37,133 nucleotides of DNA from an uncultured Porphyromonadaceae bacterium (GTDB lineage Bacteria; Bacteroidota; Bacteroidia; Bacteroidales; Muribaculaceae), in the NCBI GenBank assembly GCA_947166165.1, contig CAMVDK010000002.1, forward strand, positions 1 through 37,133. Direction: 5' to 3'. The number at the start of each line of letters is the position of its first letter. The stretch's first letter is position 1. Below the pieces are notes generated by a model. The model worked only from the letters and a program-made list of their open reading frames with translations, was not told the DNA's origin and ran no database searches. A program made the position numbers and the translations under genes. Positions 1-8,049 of the stretch are shown in pieces.

Positions 1-1605
1 TCCGCACTCTTTGCAGCGCACCATGGGCGCATAGCCGCGGCGGTTCTGGAACAGGATCACCTGCTCGCCGCGCTCGAGGGCGTGGCGGCAGTCGGCGATG
101 AGCTCCTGGCTGAAGAGTCCGCGCATCTCCCGCTTTTTGCGTGCCTGGCGGGTGTCGATCACCTTGACCGTGGGCAGCTGGAGGTCGGCGTAGCGGGTGA
201 GCAGCTGCACGAGGGCGTATTGGCCTTGGCGGGCGCGGTGGTAGACCTCGATGGCGGGTGTGGCCGAGCCGAGCAGGGTCTTGGCGCCGTGCATGCCGGC
301 GAGCATGATGGCGGCGTTGCGCCCGTTGTAGCGTGGCGCGGGGTCTTGCTGCTTGTAGCTGCTGTCGTGCTCCTCGTCGACAATCACAAGTCCGAGCTTG
401 CTGTAGGGCAGGAATACGCTCGAGCGCACGCCGAGCACCACGCACGGCTCGCTGCTGTGCAGCAGCCGTTTCCAGATGTCGACGCGCTCGTTGTCGCTGA
501 ACTTGGAGTGGTAGATGAGCAGTCGGTCGCCCAGCACTCGCCGCAGCCGCTTGGTGAGCTGGGTGGTGAGGGCGATTTCGGGCACGAGGTAGAGCACCTG
601 CAGGCCGAGCTTGAGGGCGTCGAGGATGAGGTGGAGATAGACGGTGGTCTTGCCGCTCGAGGTGACGCCGTGCAGCAGGGCAATGGCGTGGGTCTTGAAG
701 GCCTGGTGGATTTCGGTGTAGGCCCGCCGCTGCTCGTCGGTGAGCTGCGGTGGCGGCTGCGTGTGCGCGTCGGTGGAGGCGAAGCGGTTGATTTCGCGCT
801 TGTAGGTCTGCAGGAATCCCCGCTGCACGGCGGCGCTGAGCACGGCGGCGCTGACGTCGGCGCGGCGCAGCAGGTCGTCCTTGGTCACCTCGCGGGGCTC
901 GCCGCCGGGGTTGAGCCAGTGTGCCAGGTCGAGGTAGGCAAGCAGGAGCTGCTCCTGCTTGCGGGCGCGGCTCACGCTGTCGAACAGCCGGTGGAGGCCG
1001 TCGTCGTCGCCGCGCTCAAGGGTGAGGCGCACGCAGGTCTCGGTCTTGGGGCGGTAGTTGTCGATCACGCGCTCGCTCACGTGGATGGCTCCGCGGTCGA
1101 GCAGGCGGTGCACGGTGCCTTCCACGGTCTTGAAGCCGGTGGCCTGGGCGATGTCGGCAATCTGCACGCGTCCGCGCTGCGCCGTGAGGTCGAGCACCAC
1201 GCGCTCGCGGTCGCTCAGCCGGTGGTCGGGGTCTTCCTCGAAGTCGGCGTTGGGGCTGATGAAGGTCTCGCTCTCCACCTTGAGGCCGCTGGGTACGGCG
1301 GCCTTGTAGACCTCGCCCATCGAGCAGAGGCAGTATTCGGCCATCCACTGCCAGAACTTGAGCTGCGGGTGCCGCACGATGGGGGCGCCGTCGAGGGCGG
1401 CCAGCAGTTGCTTGACCTCGTAGCCGGTGGGCTGCTGGTGGTGGAGGCTCTCCACGATGCCGGTGTAGATTTTTTTGCGTCCGAAGGGCACGAGCACACG
1501 GCTGCCCACGGCTACGGTGATTGCGGGCGGGACGAGGTAGGTGTAGGTGCCTGGTATCGACAGTGGCAGCAGGACTTCGGCAAACTGTGGGGTGGCGGGT
1601 TGCAT
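1..1605 (-). CDS. priA: Primosomal protein N' (PriA helicase), 3' end missing
   Basis: This is the N-terminal 535 codons of PriA, the 3'-to-5' superfamily 2 DNA helicase that reloads the replisome at stalled forks. Reading from ATG at 1605 the frame stays open to the window edge, so the helicase C-terminal lobe lies outside. Residues 1-110 match the PriA 3'-DNA-binding domain and are followed by a winged-helix stretch. The Walker A motif GVTSSGKT is at about 313-320 and the DEEH box at about 410-413. The last residues (RCKECG) open the cysteine-rich zinc region. This start is supported by a Bacteroidetes-type promoter about 60 bases upstream. The product is cytoplasmic. Identification is by recognised family motifs and is secure. 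Confidence 0.95.
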   Translation of the reverse strand, partial: MQPATPQFAEVLLPLSIPGTYTYLVPPAITVAVGSRVLVPFGRKKIYTGIVESLHHQQPTGYEVKQLLAALDGAPIVRHPQLKFWQWMAEYCLCSMGEVYKAAVPSGLKVESETFISPNADFEEDPDHRLSDRERVVLDLTAQRGRVQIADIAQATGFKTVEGTVHRLLDRGAIHVSERVIDNYRPKTETCVRLTLERGDDDGLHRLFDSVSRARKQEQLLLAYLDLAHWLNPGGEPREVTKDDLLRRADVSAAVLSAAVQRGFLQTYKREINRFASTDAHTQPPPQLTDEQRRAYTEIHQAFKTHAIALLHGVTSSGKTTVYLHLILDALKLGLQVLYLVPEIALTTQLTKRLRRVLGDRLLIYHSKFSDNERVDIWKRLLHSSEPCVVLGVRSSVFLPYSKLGLVIVDEEHDSSYKQQDPAPRYNGRNAAIMLAGMHGAKTLLGSATPAIEVYHRARQGQYALVQLLTRYADLQLPTVKVIDTRQARKKREMRGLFSQELIADCRHALERGEQVILFQNRRGYAPMVRCKECG

Positions 1606-1664
1606 ATGGCTCGGTGGGTGAGGGGTTGTGCGGCCGGCGGGCGGGGCCGGGCTTGATTTCAGTG

Positions 1665-1696
1665 CAAAGGTAGCGATTGTTTCCGATTCGGGCAAA
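1665..1696 (-). promoter_or_regulatory. Bacteroidetes-type promoter of priA
   Basis: On the minus strand the -7 element TACCTTTG (1672 to 1665) is preceded, after exactly 20 bases, by TTTG (1696 to 1693). This matches the TTTG-N19-21-TAnnTTTG consensus of the Bacteroidetes primary sigma factor. Transcription would begin about 50 bases before the priA ATG. Confidence 0.75.
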
Positions 1697-1862
1697 TCCG
1701 ACGGGCTAAAAAAGCGGCTTGCCGGCTCCCTCGGCGTGCTGCTGCGCGAAGGCCCGGCGGCCCGCCGTCGCAGCCACCTCGGCGCGCTGCCGGCGTGAGG
1801 GGCCGTGACGCGCTGCCATTCAGCTCCGTAAAATCTTAAAACAATGAAAAATTGGTGGTTTG

Positions 1863-1894
1863 TTTGGCGCTTTGGGCAGAAATCGATAAATTTG
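1863..1894 (+). promoter_or_regulatory. Bacteroidetes-type promoter of the secreted-protein gene
   Basis: TTTG at 1863-1866, a 20-base spacer and TAAATTTG at 1887-1894 match the Bacteroidetes consensus. The predicted transcription start is near 1901, giving a short leader of about 22 bases before the ATG at 1923. Confidence 0.75.
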
Positions 1895-1922
1895 CAGGTT
1901 CAAACGATAAACTATCCAGGCG

Positions 1923-3278
1923 ATGAGACGTATTTTCACCCTATTGACGCTACTTATATCTGTTGGTTCGCTGTGCGCCGGGGCTGCTGAATCGGCCCCG
2001 CTGAGGGCGAAGCTCACCGGCAACAACCTGATGGTTTCGGTTGACAGCGGCGACGCCGACGAGATGTGCTTCTGCTTCAGGCCGTGCATGCAGAACAAGC
2101 TGATGACGTTCTCGCACGTCGGATTGCGCGAATCGCTCGTCGACTCGGTGCGCGACCCGTCGGACATGCTGCGCGACACCACCATGCGCTGGCTCAACAG
2201 TGCCACGAGCGACAACATCGGCCCCGTGGGCGTGAATGGGTATGCCAACTTCGTGGGCGGCAACCACCTGTGGCAGGCCCCCGACGAATACGGCACTCCC
2301 GGCAAAGGGGCCGCGACGAAGGTGCTCACGGCCGTGTGCGACAGTTTCCTGATTCTTGCCGACGGCGCGCCGCTGGCGTCCGGCGTGCTCACCGAGTGCC
2401 GCCAGATCACGGTGGAGGTGTGGAACACGCTCATGGACCCGCTCGTGCCGCCGCTCGATGGCGCCAAGGCGCTCCACTCGCCGCTCATCGGCGAGCATGC
2501 GCGCTACACGCTCGAGCACAACACCATAGTCGTGGATATGGAGCACAGCTATTATAAGGACTTCACCGTGAGCCGCTACTACGGCATGCAGTCGATGTTT
2601 GTAGGCGAGGACGAAATCTTCACGCCCAGCGGAGTGTACCGCTCGTGGACCATACAGGAGGCCGTGCTGAATTTCAAAAAGTCGCGCTGCCCGTGGCTCT
2701 CGCATTTCGTTGAGCGACAGCCGAGCGGCTGGTGCCAGACCACCTGGCTCATGAACGACGGCCTGGGCTCGCACGAGTTCATCCAGGACGACGCACCCAT
2801 CTTTGTGCGTGGCAGCCGCAAGTGCTACCACGTGCTGATGAACAACACGCCCGTCATGGCTGGCGAGCGTCACAGCTGGCGCGGGGCCTATGTGTGGAGC
2901 CGGCCCGATGTCGACGACGACTTCTTGTTCATGACGCGCGGGCGCATCAACGGCCGCGAGCTGGTCTTCATCGACACCAAGTGCGCCGGCTCGGTCACCA
3001 TCGCCCGTCCGGAGTGGTGGAACGCGTTCTACATGCCCATCGACAGCCACGACATCACCATCACCGGCACCGCCGACGACATCACCATCACCGCCACCAA
3101 GGCCAGCGGCGAGGTGCTTGTCGAGCTGACGGAGACCGATGCCGTGCGCGACATCGGCGCCGACCGGCGCAGCGCGGGTGGCGATGTGTGGCACACCATG
3201 CAGGGGCAGCGCATCGCCCCGCCGTCGCAGCCCGGCATCTATGTGCACAACGGCGCCAAGGTGCTCATCACGCCTTAG
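1923..3278 (+). CDS. Secreted protein of unknown function with C-terminal sorting-like tail
   Basis: I do not recognise the family of this 451-residue protein. It begins with a type I signal peptide (basic MRR, then a hydrophobic run to about residue 20). A cysteine at 18 is preceded by Leu, which does not fit a lipobox. The mature part is rich in aromatic residues and Trp, which suggests a globular beta-rich extracellular protein. The last 30 or so residues (WHTMQGQR, then GIYVHNGAKVLI) follow a pattern common at the ends of secreted Bacteroidales proteins (MxGQR...GIYxxNGxKV) and resemble the tail of type IX secretion cargo. No catalytic motif is obvious. The gene has its own promoter and ends at a hairpin shared with the convergent pseudouridine synthase gene, so it is probably monocistronic. 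Confidence 0.85.
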   Translation: MRRIFTLLTLLISVGSLCAGAAESAPLRAKLTGNNLMVSVDSGDADEMCFCFRPCMQNKLMTFSHVGLRESLVDSVRDPSDMLRDTTMRWLNSATSDNIGPVGVNGYANFVGGNHLWQAPDEYGTPGKGAATKVLTAVCDSFLILADGAPLASGVLTECRQITVEVWNTLMDPLVPPLDGAKALHSPLIGEHARYTLEHNTIVVDMEHSYYKDFTVSRYYGMQSMFVGEDEIFTPSGVYRSWTIQEAVLNFKKSRCPWLSHFVERQPSGWCQTTWLMNDGLGSHEFIQDDAPIFVRGSRKCYHVLMNNTPVMAGERHSWRGAYVWSRPDVDDDFLFMTRGRINGRELVFIDTKCAGSVTIARPEWWNAFYMPIDSHDITITGTADDITITATKASGEVLVELTETDAVRDIGADRRSAGGDVWHTMQGQRIAPPSQPGIYVHNGAKVLITP

Positions 3279-3314
3279 CGGGGGGGGGCACCGCCAACGC
3301 GGAAGTCAGGCCAC

Positions 3315-3359
3315 AGGCGGCCATCGGGTGCGGCACCGGCGCGCACGCGATGGCCGCCT
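3315..3359. terminator. Bidirectional hairpin between convergent genes
   Basis: AGGCGGCCATCG (3315-3326) pairs perfectly with CGATGGCCGCCT (3348-3359), and the loop can pair further (GTGCG with CGCAC). It lies between the stop of the plus-strand gene and the stop of the minus-strand pseudouridine synthase, overlapping the latter's stop codon. There is no T-tract, so it is a probable rather than a textbook terminator. Confidence 0.55.
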
Positions 3360-4038
3360 AACTTGTGGAAGCTTGCGCCAGGGCTTGCCAGAGCGGGTCG
3401 GGCGGCAGCGGCGCGGTGAGGTCGATGTCGATGTGGCTCACGGGGTGACTGAAGCGGATGCGGTGGCTCTGCAGGCAGATGCCGCCGTCGGGGTTGCTGC
3501 GGCGGGCGCCATACTTCAGGTCGCCCTTGATGGGGCAGCCTATGGCGGCCAGCTGGCAGCGAATCTGGTGCTTGCGGCCGGTGACCAGGTCCACCTCCAC
3601 GAGGTGGTAGTGCTCGCCGCTGGCCAGCAGGCGGTAGTGGAGCACAGCCTTCTGGGCGCCGTCGACCGGCGTGGGCGAGGCGTAGGTCTTGTTGGTGCGC
3701 TCCACGCTGGTGAGCCAGTGGGTGAGCGTGCCAGTGGGCTGGGGTGGGGCGGCGCAGGTGATGGCCCAGTAGGTCTTGTGCACCTCGCCGCGGCGCAGCA
3801 GCTCGTTCATGCGCGAAAGCCCCTTGCTCGTGCGGGCAAACACCACCAGCCCCCACGTGGGGCGGTCGAGGCGGTGCACCACGCCGCAGAACACGTTGCC
3901 CGGCTTGTTGTATTTCGCTTTGATCCACCGCTTCAGCGTCTCGACGAGCGGCTCGTCGCCCGTGCGGTCGCCCTGCACGAGCTCGCCGGCCGCTTTGTTC
4001 ACCACGATGAGGTGGTTGTCTTCGTAGATGACTTCCAT
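3358..4038 (-). CDS. RluA-family RNA pseudouridine synthase
   Basis: The 226-residue protein has the single catalytic domain of the RluA family, which isomerises specific uridines in rRNA or tRNA to pseudouridine in the cytoplasm. The signature VVHRLDRPTWGLVVFA occupies about residues 53-68, with Asp58 as the expected catalytic residue. Downstream motifs (KTYWAI, then VTGRKHQIRCQLA near 175-188) are also typical. There is no N-terminal S4 domain, and the length fits the short Bacteroidetes RluA/TruC-like proteins. The usual HRLDRxTSG is here HRLDRPTWG; Pro is common in Bacteroidetes but Trp in place of Ser is unusual. The RNA target cannot be told from sequence. A promoter lies about 90-120 bases upstream. 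Confidence 0.92.
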   Translation of the reverse strand: MEVIYEDNHLIVVNKAAGELVQGDRTGDEPLVETLKRWIKAKYNKPGNVFCGVVHRLDRPTWGLVVFARTSKGLSRMNELLRRGEVHKTYWAITCAAPPQPTGTLTHWLTSVERTNKTYASPTPVDGAQKAVLHYRLLASGEHYHLVEVDLVTGRKHQIRCQLAAIGCPIKGDLKYGARRSNPDGGICLQSHRIRFSHPVSHIDIDLTAPLPPDPLWQALAQASTS

Positions 4039-4128
4039 AGTCCCTTACACCTTTATTTATATAGTAACTGTTGCGATTCGTTGAAAAAATGCCAAAATGG
4101 TCGCAACCCGCCCCAAGATTCAGCGCTG

Positions 4129-4159
4129 CAAAATTAGTGCAAACCGAGCGCAATGGCAA
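4129..4159 (-). promoter_or_regulatory. Promoter of the pseudouridine synthase gene
   Basis: On the minus strand TTG (4159 to 4157) is followed by 20 bases and the -7 element TAATTTTG (4136 to 4129). The segment between them forms most of a 27-base unit that recurs exactly at 4247-4273. The predicted leader is about 85 bases. Confidence 0.65.
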
Positions 4160-4273
4160 GTAAACGGCAAGCAAAATTTATTTTGAATTGCCTGTTTACT
4201 TGCCATTGCCGAGGTGCCGCCTAATTTCGAGGGCAAAGCCCTCAACATTAGTGCAAACCGAGCGCAATGGCAA
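4133..4273. repeat. 27-base direct repeat of a promoter module
   Basis: An identical 27-base segment (starting ATTAGTGCAAACC) is found at 4133-4159 and 4247-4273, same orientation, 114 bases apart. The first copy is completed by its left flank to a full -7 box (TAATTTTG on the minus strand). The second has TAATGTTG, one mismatch, so it may be a decayed or weaker second start. A small perfect hairpin (GAGGGC AAA GCCCTC, 4229-4243) lies between them. Confidence 0.7.
4150..4209. repeat. 60-base near-perfect inverted repeat
   Basis: GCAATGGCAAGTAAAC (4150-4165) is the exact reverse complement of 4194-4209. After one unpaired base the arms continue with GGCAA/TTGCC, and CAAAAT/ATTTTG pairs in the centre. 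The whole segment could fold into a long hairpin or cruciform. It overlaps the -33 region of the minus-strand promoter and lies upstream of, not downstream of, both flanking genes, so it is not a terminator. Confidence 0.7.
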
Positions 4274-4446
4274 TCGTTTGCTCCGTTTTTTTCCAAAAGA
4301 GGGACAATGGGGTCGGAGGTTGTTGTCCCGCTTTTGGCTGGTTATGAACTATAAGTGTTAATTTTTTGTAATAGGGTGGGTGGAGTGGGGCGGAGGGGGG
4401 AATATCGATTTTTTTTCCCGAAATGCGTCAATTTTAACACTGGAGA

Positions 4447-4477
4447 TTGCGTTTTTGAAAAATTTTGTTTACCTTTG
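4447..4477 (+). promoter_or_regulatory. Promoter of the SusCD operon
   Basis: TTG at 4447-4449, a spacer of exactly 20 bases and TACCTTTG at 4470-4477 match the Bacteroidetes consensus. It lies about 150 bases before the susC-like start, so the operon has a leader of about 140 bases. Confidence 0.75.
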
Positions 4478-4624
4478 CGAACTGAAATTTGCTTATTGTT
4501 AAGAACCTACCAATCTAAGGTGCTGCTAAATGGGTGAGAGCTAGAGACTTCGGCGTAGCGCGGAGGTCGCTGCATCCATCTATGGGCGGCAGAGTTACGG
4601 TTTGATACTTTTGAGAATAGAATT
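4478..4624 (+). other. Untranslated leader of the SusCD operon
   Basis: These 147 bases separate the promoter from the first ATG. Short complementary blocks are present but I find no known riboswitch pattern, no convincing peptide and no terminator-antiterminator pair. The rest of the upstream intergenic region (about 4275-4446) is AT-rich and shows nothing else. Confidence 0.4.
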
Positions 4625-7600
4625 ATGTTTAAGATACAATTAAAAACAGTGCTTATGAGTCTTAAGAAATTGCTTTCGCTCATTGTGCTCTCGCTGGTGG
4701 CCTTCACCATCAACGCCCAAGTAAAGGCGAGTGGTGTGGTGCTCGACGAGAACAATGAGCCTGTGATTGGTGCGACCGTTGTCCAGAAGGACAAACCGGG
4801 CAACGGAACCGCGACCGATTTCGACGGAAACTTCACGCTGACCGTGCCCAACGGGGCGCAAATCAAAATCACGTACATCGGCTATGAGGACGTGATTGTG
4901 GCAGCGAAGAGTGGAATGAAAATCACCTTGAAGCCGAGTGAGTCAACAACTCTTCAGGAGGTGGTCGTGACGGGTTACCAGAAAGTGGACAAACGTCTGT
5001 TTACTGGTGCCACGACGAGCGTTGACGCGAGCAAGGCCAAGCTCGACGGTGTGGCCGACGTGAGCCGCTCGCTCGAGGGCCGCGCCGCCGGTGTGCAGGT
5101 GCAGAACGTGTCGGGTACCTTCGGTACCGCCCCCAAGATCCGCGTGCGCGGTGCCACCTCTATCTATGGTAGTTCCAAGCCGCTGTGGGTGGTGGACGGT
5201 GTGATTCTGGAGGACAACGTCGACATCAGCGCCGACGACCTGTCGTCGGGCGACGCCACCACGCTGATTGCCTCGGCAGTGGCCGGCCTGAACGCCGACG
5301 ACATCGCCAGCTTCCAGATTCTGAAGGACGGCTCGGCAACCTCAATCTATGGCGCCAAGGCCAACGCCGGTGTGATTGTGATCACCACCAAGACCGGTCG
5401 CAAGGGCCACACGTCGATCAACTACACGGGTGAGTTTACCTACCGCCTGAAGCCCAACTACCGCGACTTCAACATCAGCAACTCGCAGGAGCAGATGGGC
5501 ATCTACAAGGAGATGGAGCAGAAGGGCTGGCTCGAGATGGCCAACCTGATCAACGGTTCCACTTCGGGTACCTACGGCCAGATGTACTTGCTCATGAACC
5601 AGTTCAACAAGACCAACGGCCAATTCGGTCTGGAGAACAGCCGCTCGGCCATGAATGCCTACCTGCGCAAGGCCGAGATGAACAACACCGACTGGTTCGA
5701 CCTGCTGTTCAACAACAACATTATGCAGAACCACGCTGTGAGCATCAGCGGCGGTACCGACAAGGGCTCGTTCTACACGTCGGTCTCGCTGATGAACGAC
5801 CCGGGCTGGTACAAGCAGAGTACTGTGGAGCGCTACACGTTCAACAGCAACGCCATTTACCAGATTACCGACAAGGTGCGCGTCAAGATCCTGAACAGCG
5901 ACAGTTACCGCCGTCAGCGCGCTCCGGGCACCCTGGCCCAGAACGTGGACGTGGTGAGTGGTAACGTGAGCCGCTCGTTCGATATCAACCCCTACAGCTT
6001 CGCCATCAACTCGAGCCGCGCGCTCGACCCGACGCTGACCTATCGCCGCAACTACACCGACTTCAACATCTTCCATGAGCTGGAGAACAACTACATCGAC
6101 CTTAACGTGCTCGATGTCAAGTTCCAGGGTGAGTTGCAGATCAAGCCCATCATGAAGCAGGACCAGAACCTGGAAATCAACCTGCTGGCCAGCTACCGTT
6201 ACAGCAACTCGGAGCAGAACCACTATGTGACCGACAACAGTAACCAGGCCATGGCCTACCGTGCCGGTGTCGACCCCGAGGACGCCATCGTCCGCTCGAG
6301 CAACACCTACCTCTACACCGACCCCGACGAGCCCAACGCGCTGCCCGAGACGGTGCTCCCCCGCGGTGGTATGCTGTTCTACAACAAGTACACCATCACC
6401 CAGGTTGACTTCCGCGCCCAGGCGCAGTACATGAAGAACTTCAACGAGAAGCACCTGTTCCAGATCATGGCCGGTGCCGAAGCCAGCCGCGTGGACCGCT
6501 ACTCGCAGAGCTTCGAGGGCTGGGGCATCGAGTACAGTGGCCACTTGACCAACATCCGCTCCACCTTATTTAAACAGAAAGAGGAGGAGAACGGCAGCTA
6601 CTTCACCGACTCGCGCGGTTACCGCCGCAACGCCGCCTTCTATGCGCTGGCTACTTACAGCTACATGGGCAAGTACATCTTCAACGCCACCGGCCGCTAC
6701 GAGGGTTCGAACCTCATGGGCCGCACACGTCAGAGCCGCTGGCTGCCCACGTGGAACCTCTCGGCCGCTTGGAACGTGCACGACGAGACCTTCTTCCAGC
6801 AGGCTCCGTTCAACCGCTGGTGGAACACCGCCAAGCTGCGTCTGAGCTACTCGCTCACCGGCGAGAGCGGCCCCACGGGCTATGCCAACGCCGAGGCGCT
6901 CTACTATCCCTACCACCCGTGGCGTCCCGAGACCGAGACCAAGGAGGTGGGTATCGGCCTGAACGGCCTTGCCAACTCCGAGCTGAGCTACGAGAAGAAG
7001 CATGAGTTCGACGTGGGTGTCGACCTGGGTTTCCTGGGCAACCGCATCAACCTCGAGTTCGACTGGTACAAGCGTAACAACTTCGACCTGATTGGCCGCA
7101 TCAACACCACCGGTGTGGGTGGCTTCATCAGCAAGTATGCCAACGTGGCCGAGATGAGGTCGCATGGTGTGGAGTTCACCTTGTCGACGCGCAACATCGA
7201 CCCCGTGAAGCCCACCGACTTCAGCTGGAGCACCGACTTCACCTTCTCCTACTCGAAGACGAAGATCACCAAGCTCGATTCGCGCAGTAACGTCATCGGC
7301 CTGGTTCAAGGTAATGGCTTCCCCCTCGAGGGCTATCCCCACCGCGCTGTGTTCTCGATCCCCTTCGTGGGCCTCGACAACCACGGTGTGCCCCAAATCA
7401 TCAACGAGAACGGCGAGGTGACCACCAGCTCGATCAACTTCCAGGAGTATGAGAAGCTCGACTTCCTGAAATATGAGGGTCCCGTCGACGCTCCCTACTC
7501 GGGCGGTTTCGGCAACATGTTCGGCTGGAAGGGCTTCCACCTGAACGTGTTCATCACCTATTCGTTTGGCAACGTGCTTCGCTTGACGCCGAGCTTCGGC

Positions 7601-8005
7601 GCCGCCTACAGCGACCAGCGCGCCATGGCCAAGGAGTTCAAGAACCGCTGGGTGATTCCCGGCGATGAGAAGCTGACCGACATCCCCGGCATCGCTTCGC
7701 GCCGCCAGACCTACAGCGACCCCTACATCAGCTATGCCTACAACGCCTACAACTACAGCACGGCCCGCATCGCCGACGGCGGCTTCATCCGCCTGAAAGA
7801 GGTGTCGCTCACCTACGACCTCCCCAAGTCGTTCATCTCCAAGCTGCGCATGACCAGCGCTTCGGTGAAGCTCGCAGCCACCAACATCTGCCTGCTCTAC
7901 GCCGACAAGAAGCTCAACGGCGAGGATCCCGAGTTCTTCAACACCGGTGGTGTGGCATCGCCCAACCCCAAGCAGCTCACCTTCACGCTGCGTTTCGGAC
8001 TCTGA
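4625..8005 (+). CDS. SusC/RagA-family TonB-dependent outer-membrane transporter
   Basis: This 1126-residue protein is the beta-barrel transporter of a SusCD pair, moving substrate across the outer membrane with TonB energy. A signal peptide ending in FTINAQ is followed by a carboxypeptidase-D-regulatory-like domain (about 32-110, with GVVLDENNEPVIGATV), a plug domain with SLEGRAAGVQV and RVRGATSIYG, and a long barrel ending in Phe-rich strands (LTFTLRFGL). There is no N-terminal STN domain, so sigma/anti-sigma signalling is not expected. ATG 4625 is the first start in frame; ATG 4655 gives a more compact signal peptide (MSLKKLL) and is equally plausible. It is the first gene of an operon with SusD 44 bases downstream. 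The substrate is inferred to be peptide because proteases, not glycosidases, accompany it. Confidence 0.95.
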   Translation: MFKIQLKTVLMSLKKLLSLIVLSLVAFTINAQVKASGVVLDENNEPVIGATVVQKDKPGNGTATDFDGNFTLTVPNGAQIKITYIGYEDVIVAAKSGMKITLKPSESTTLQEVVVTGYQKVDKRLFTGATTSVDASKAKLDGVADVSRSLEGRAAGVQVQNVSGTFGTAPKIRVRGATSIYGSSKPLWVVDGVILEDNVDISADDLSSGDATTLIASAVAGLNADDIASFQILKDGSATSIYGAKANAGVIVITTKTGRKGHTSINYTGEFTYRLKPNYRDFNISNSQEQMGIYKEMEQKGWLEMANLINGSTSGTYGQMYLLMNQFNKTNGQFGLENSRSAMNAYLRKAEMNNTDWFDLLFNNNIMQNHAVSISGGTDKGSFYTSVSLMNDPGWYKQSTVERYTFNSNAIYQITDKVRVKILNSDSYRRQRAPGTLAQNVDVVSGNVSRSFDINPYSFAINSSRALDPTLTYRRNYTDFNIFHELENNYIDLNVLDVKFQGELQIKPIMKQDQNLEINLLASYRYSNSEQNHYVTDNSNQAMAYRAGVDPEDAIVRSSNTYLYTDPDEPNALPETVLPRGGMLFYNKYTITQVDFRAQAQYMKNFNEKHLFQIMAGAEASRVDRYSQSFEGWGIEYSGHLTNIRSTLFKQKEEENGSYFTDSRGYRRNAAFYALATYSYMGKYIFNATGRYEGSNLMGRTRQSRWLPTWNLSAAWNVHDETFFQQAPFNRWWNTAKLRLSYSLTGESGPTGYANAEALYYPYHPWRPETETKEVGIGLNGLANSELSYEKKHEFDVGVDLGFLGNRINLEFDWYKRNNFDLIGRINTTGVGGFISKYANVAEMRSHGVEFTLSTRNIDPVKPTDFSWSTDFTFSYSKTKITKLDSRSNVIGLVQGNGFPLEGYPHRAVFSIPFVGLDNHGVPQIINENGEVTTSSINFQEYEKLDFLKYEGPVDAPYSGGFGNMFGWKGFHLNVFITYSFGNVLRLTPSFGAAYSDQRAMAKEFKNRWVIPGDEKLTDIPGIASRRQTYSDPYISYAYNAYNYSTARIADGGFIRLKEVSLTYDLPKSFISKLRMTSASVKLAATNICLLYADKKLNGEDPEFFNTGGVASPNPKQLTFTLRFGL

Positions 8006-8049
8006 TTCTCCATGAAGTATAGTAGAACAATTAAAGCGCTATATATAAT

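Larger units (their letters stand above)
1606..1922. other. Divergent intergenic region with two promoters
   Basis: These 317 bases separate the divergent priA and the secreted-protein gene. They hold one promoter for each direction (1665-1696 and 1863-1894). The very GC-rich middle (about 1715-1810) shows no convincing gene, repeat or RNA. Confidence 0.6.

Noticed and set aside
82..1656. Long open plus-strand frame opposite priA
   Set aside because: The minus strand encodes a clear PriA with helicase motifs; the plus frame is an artefact of GC-rich third codon positions.
4355..4537. 60-codon plus-strand ORF upstream of susC
   Set aside because: It spans the promoter of the SusCD operon and has no recognisable features.
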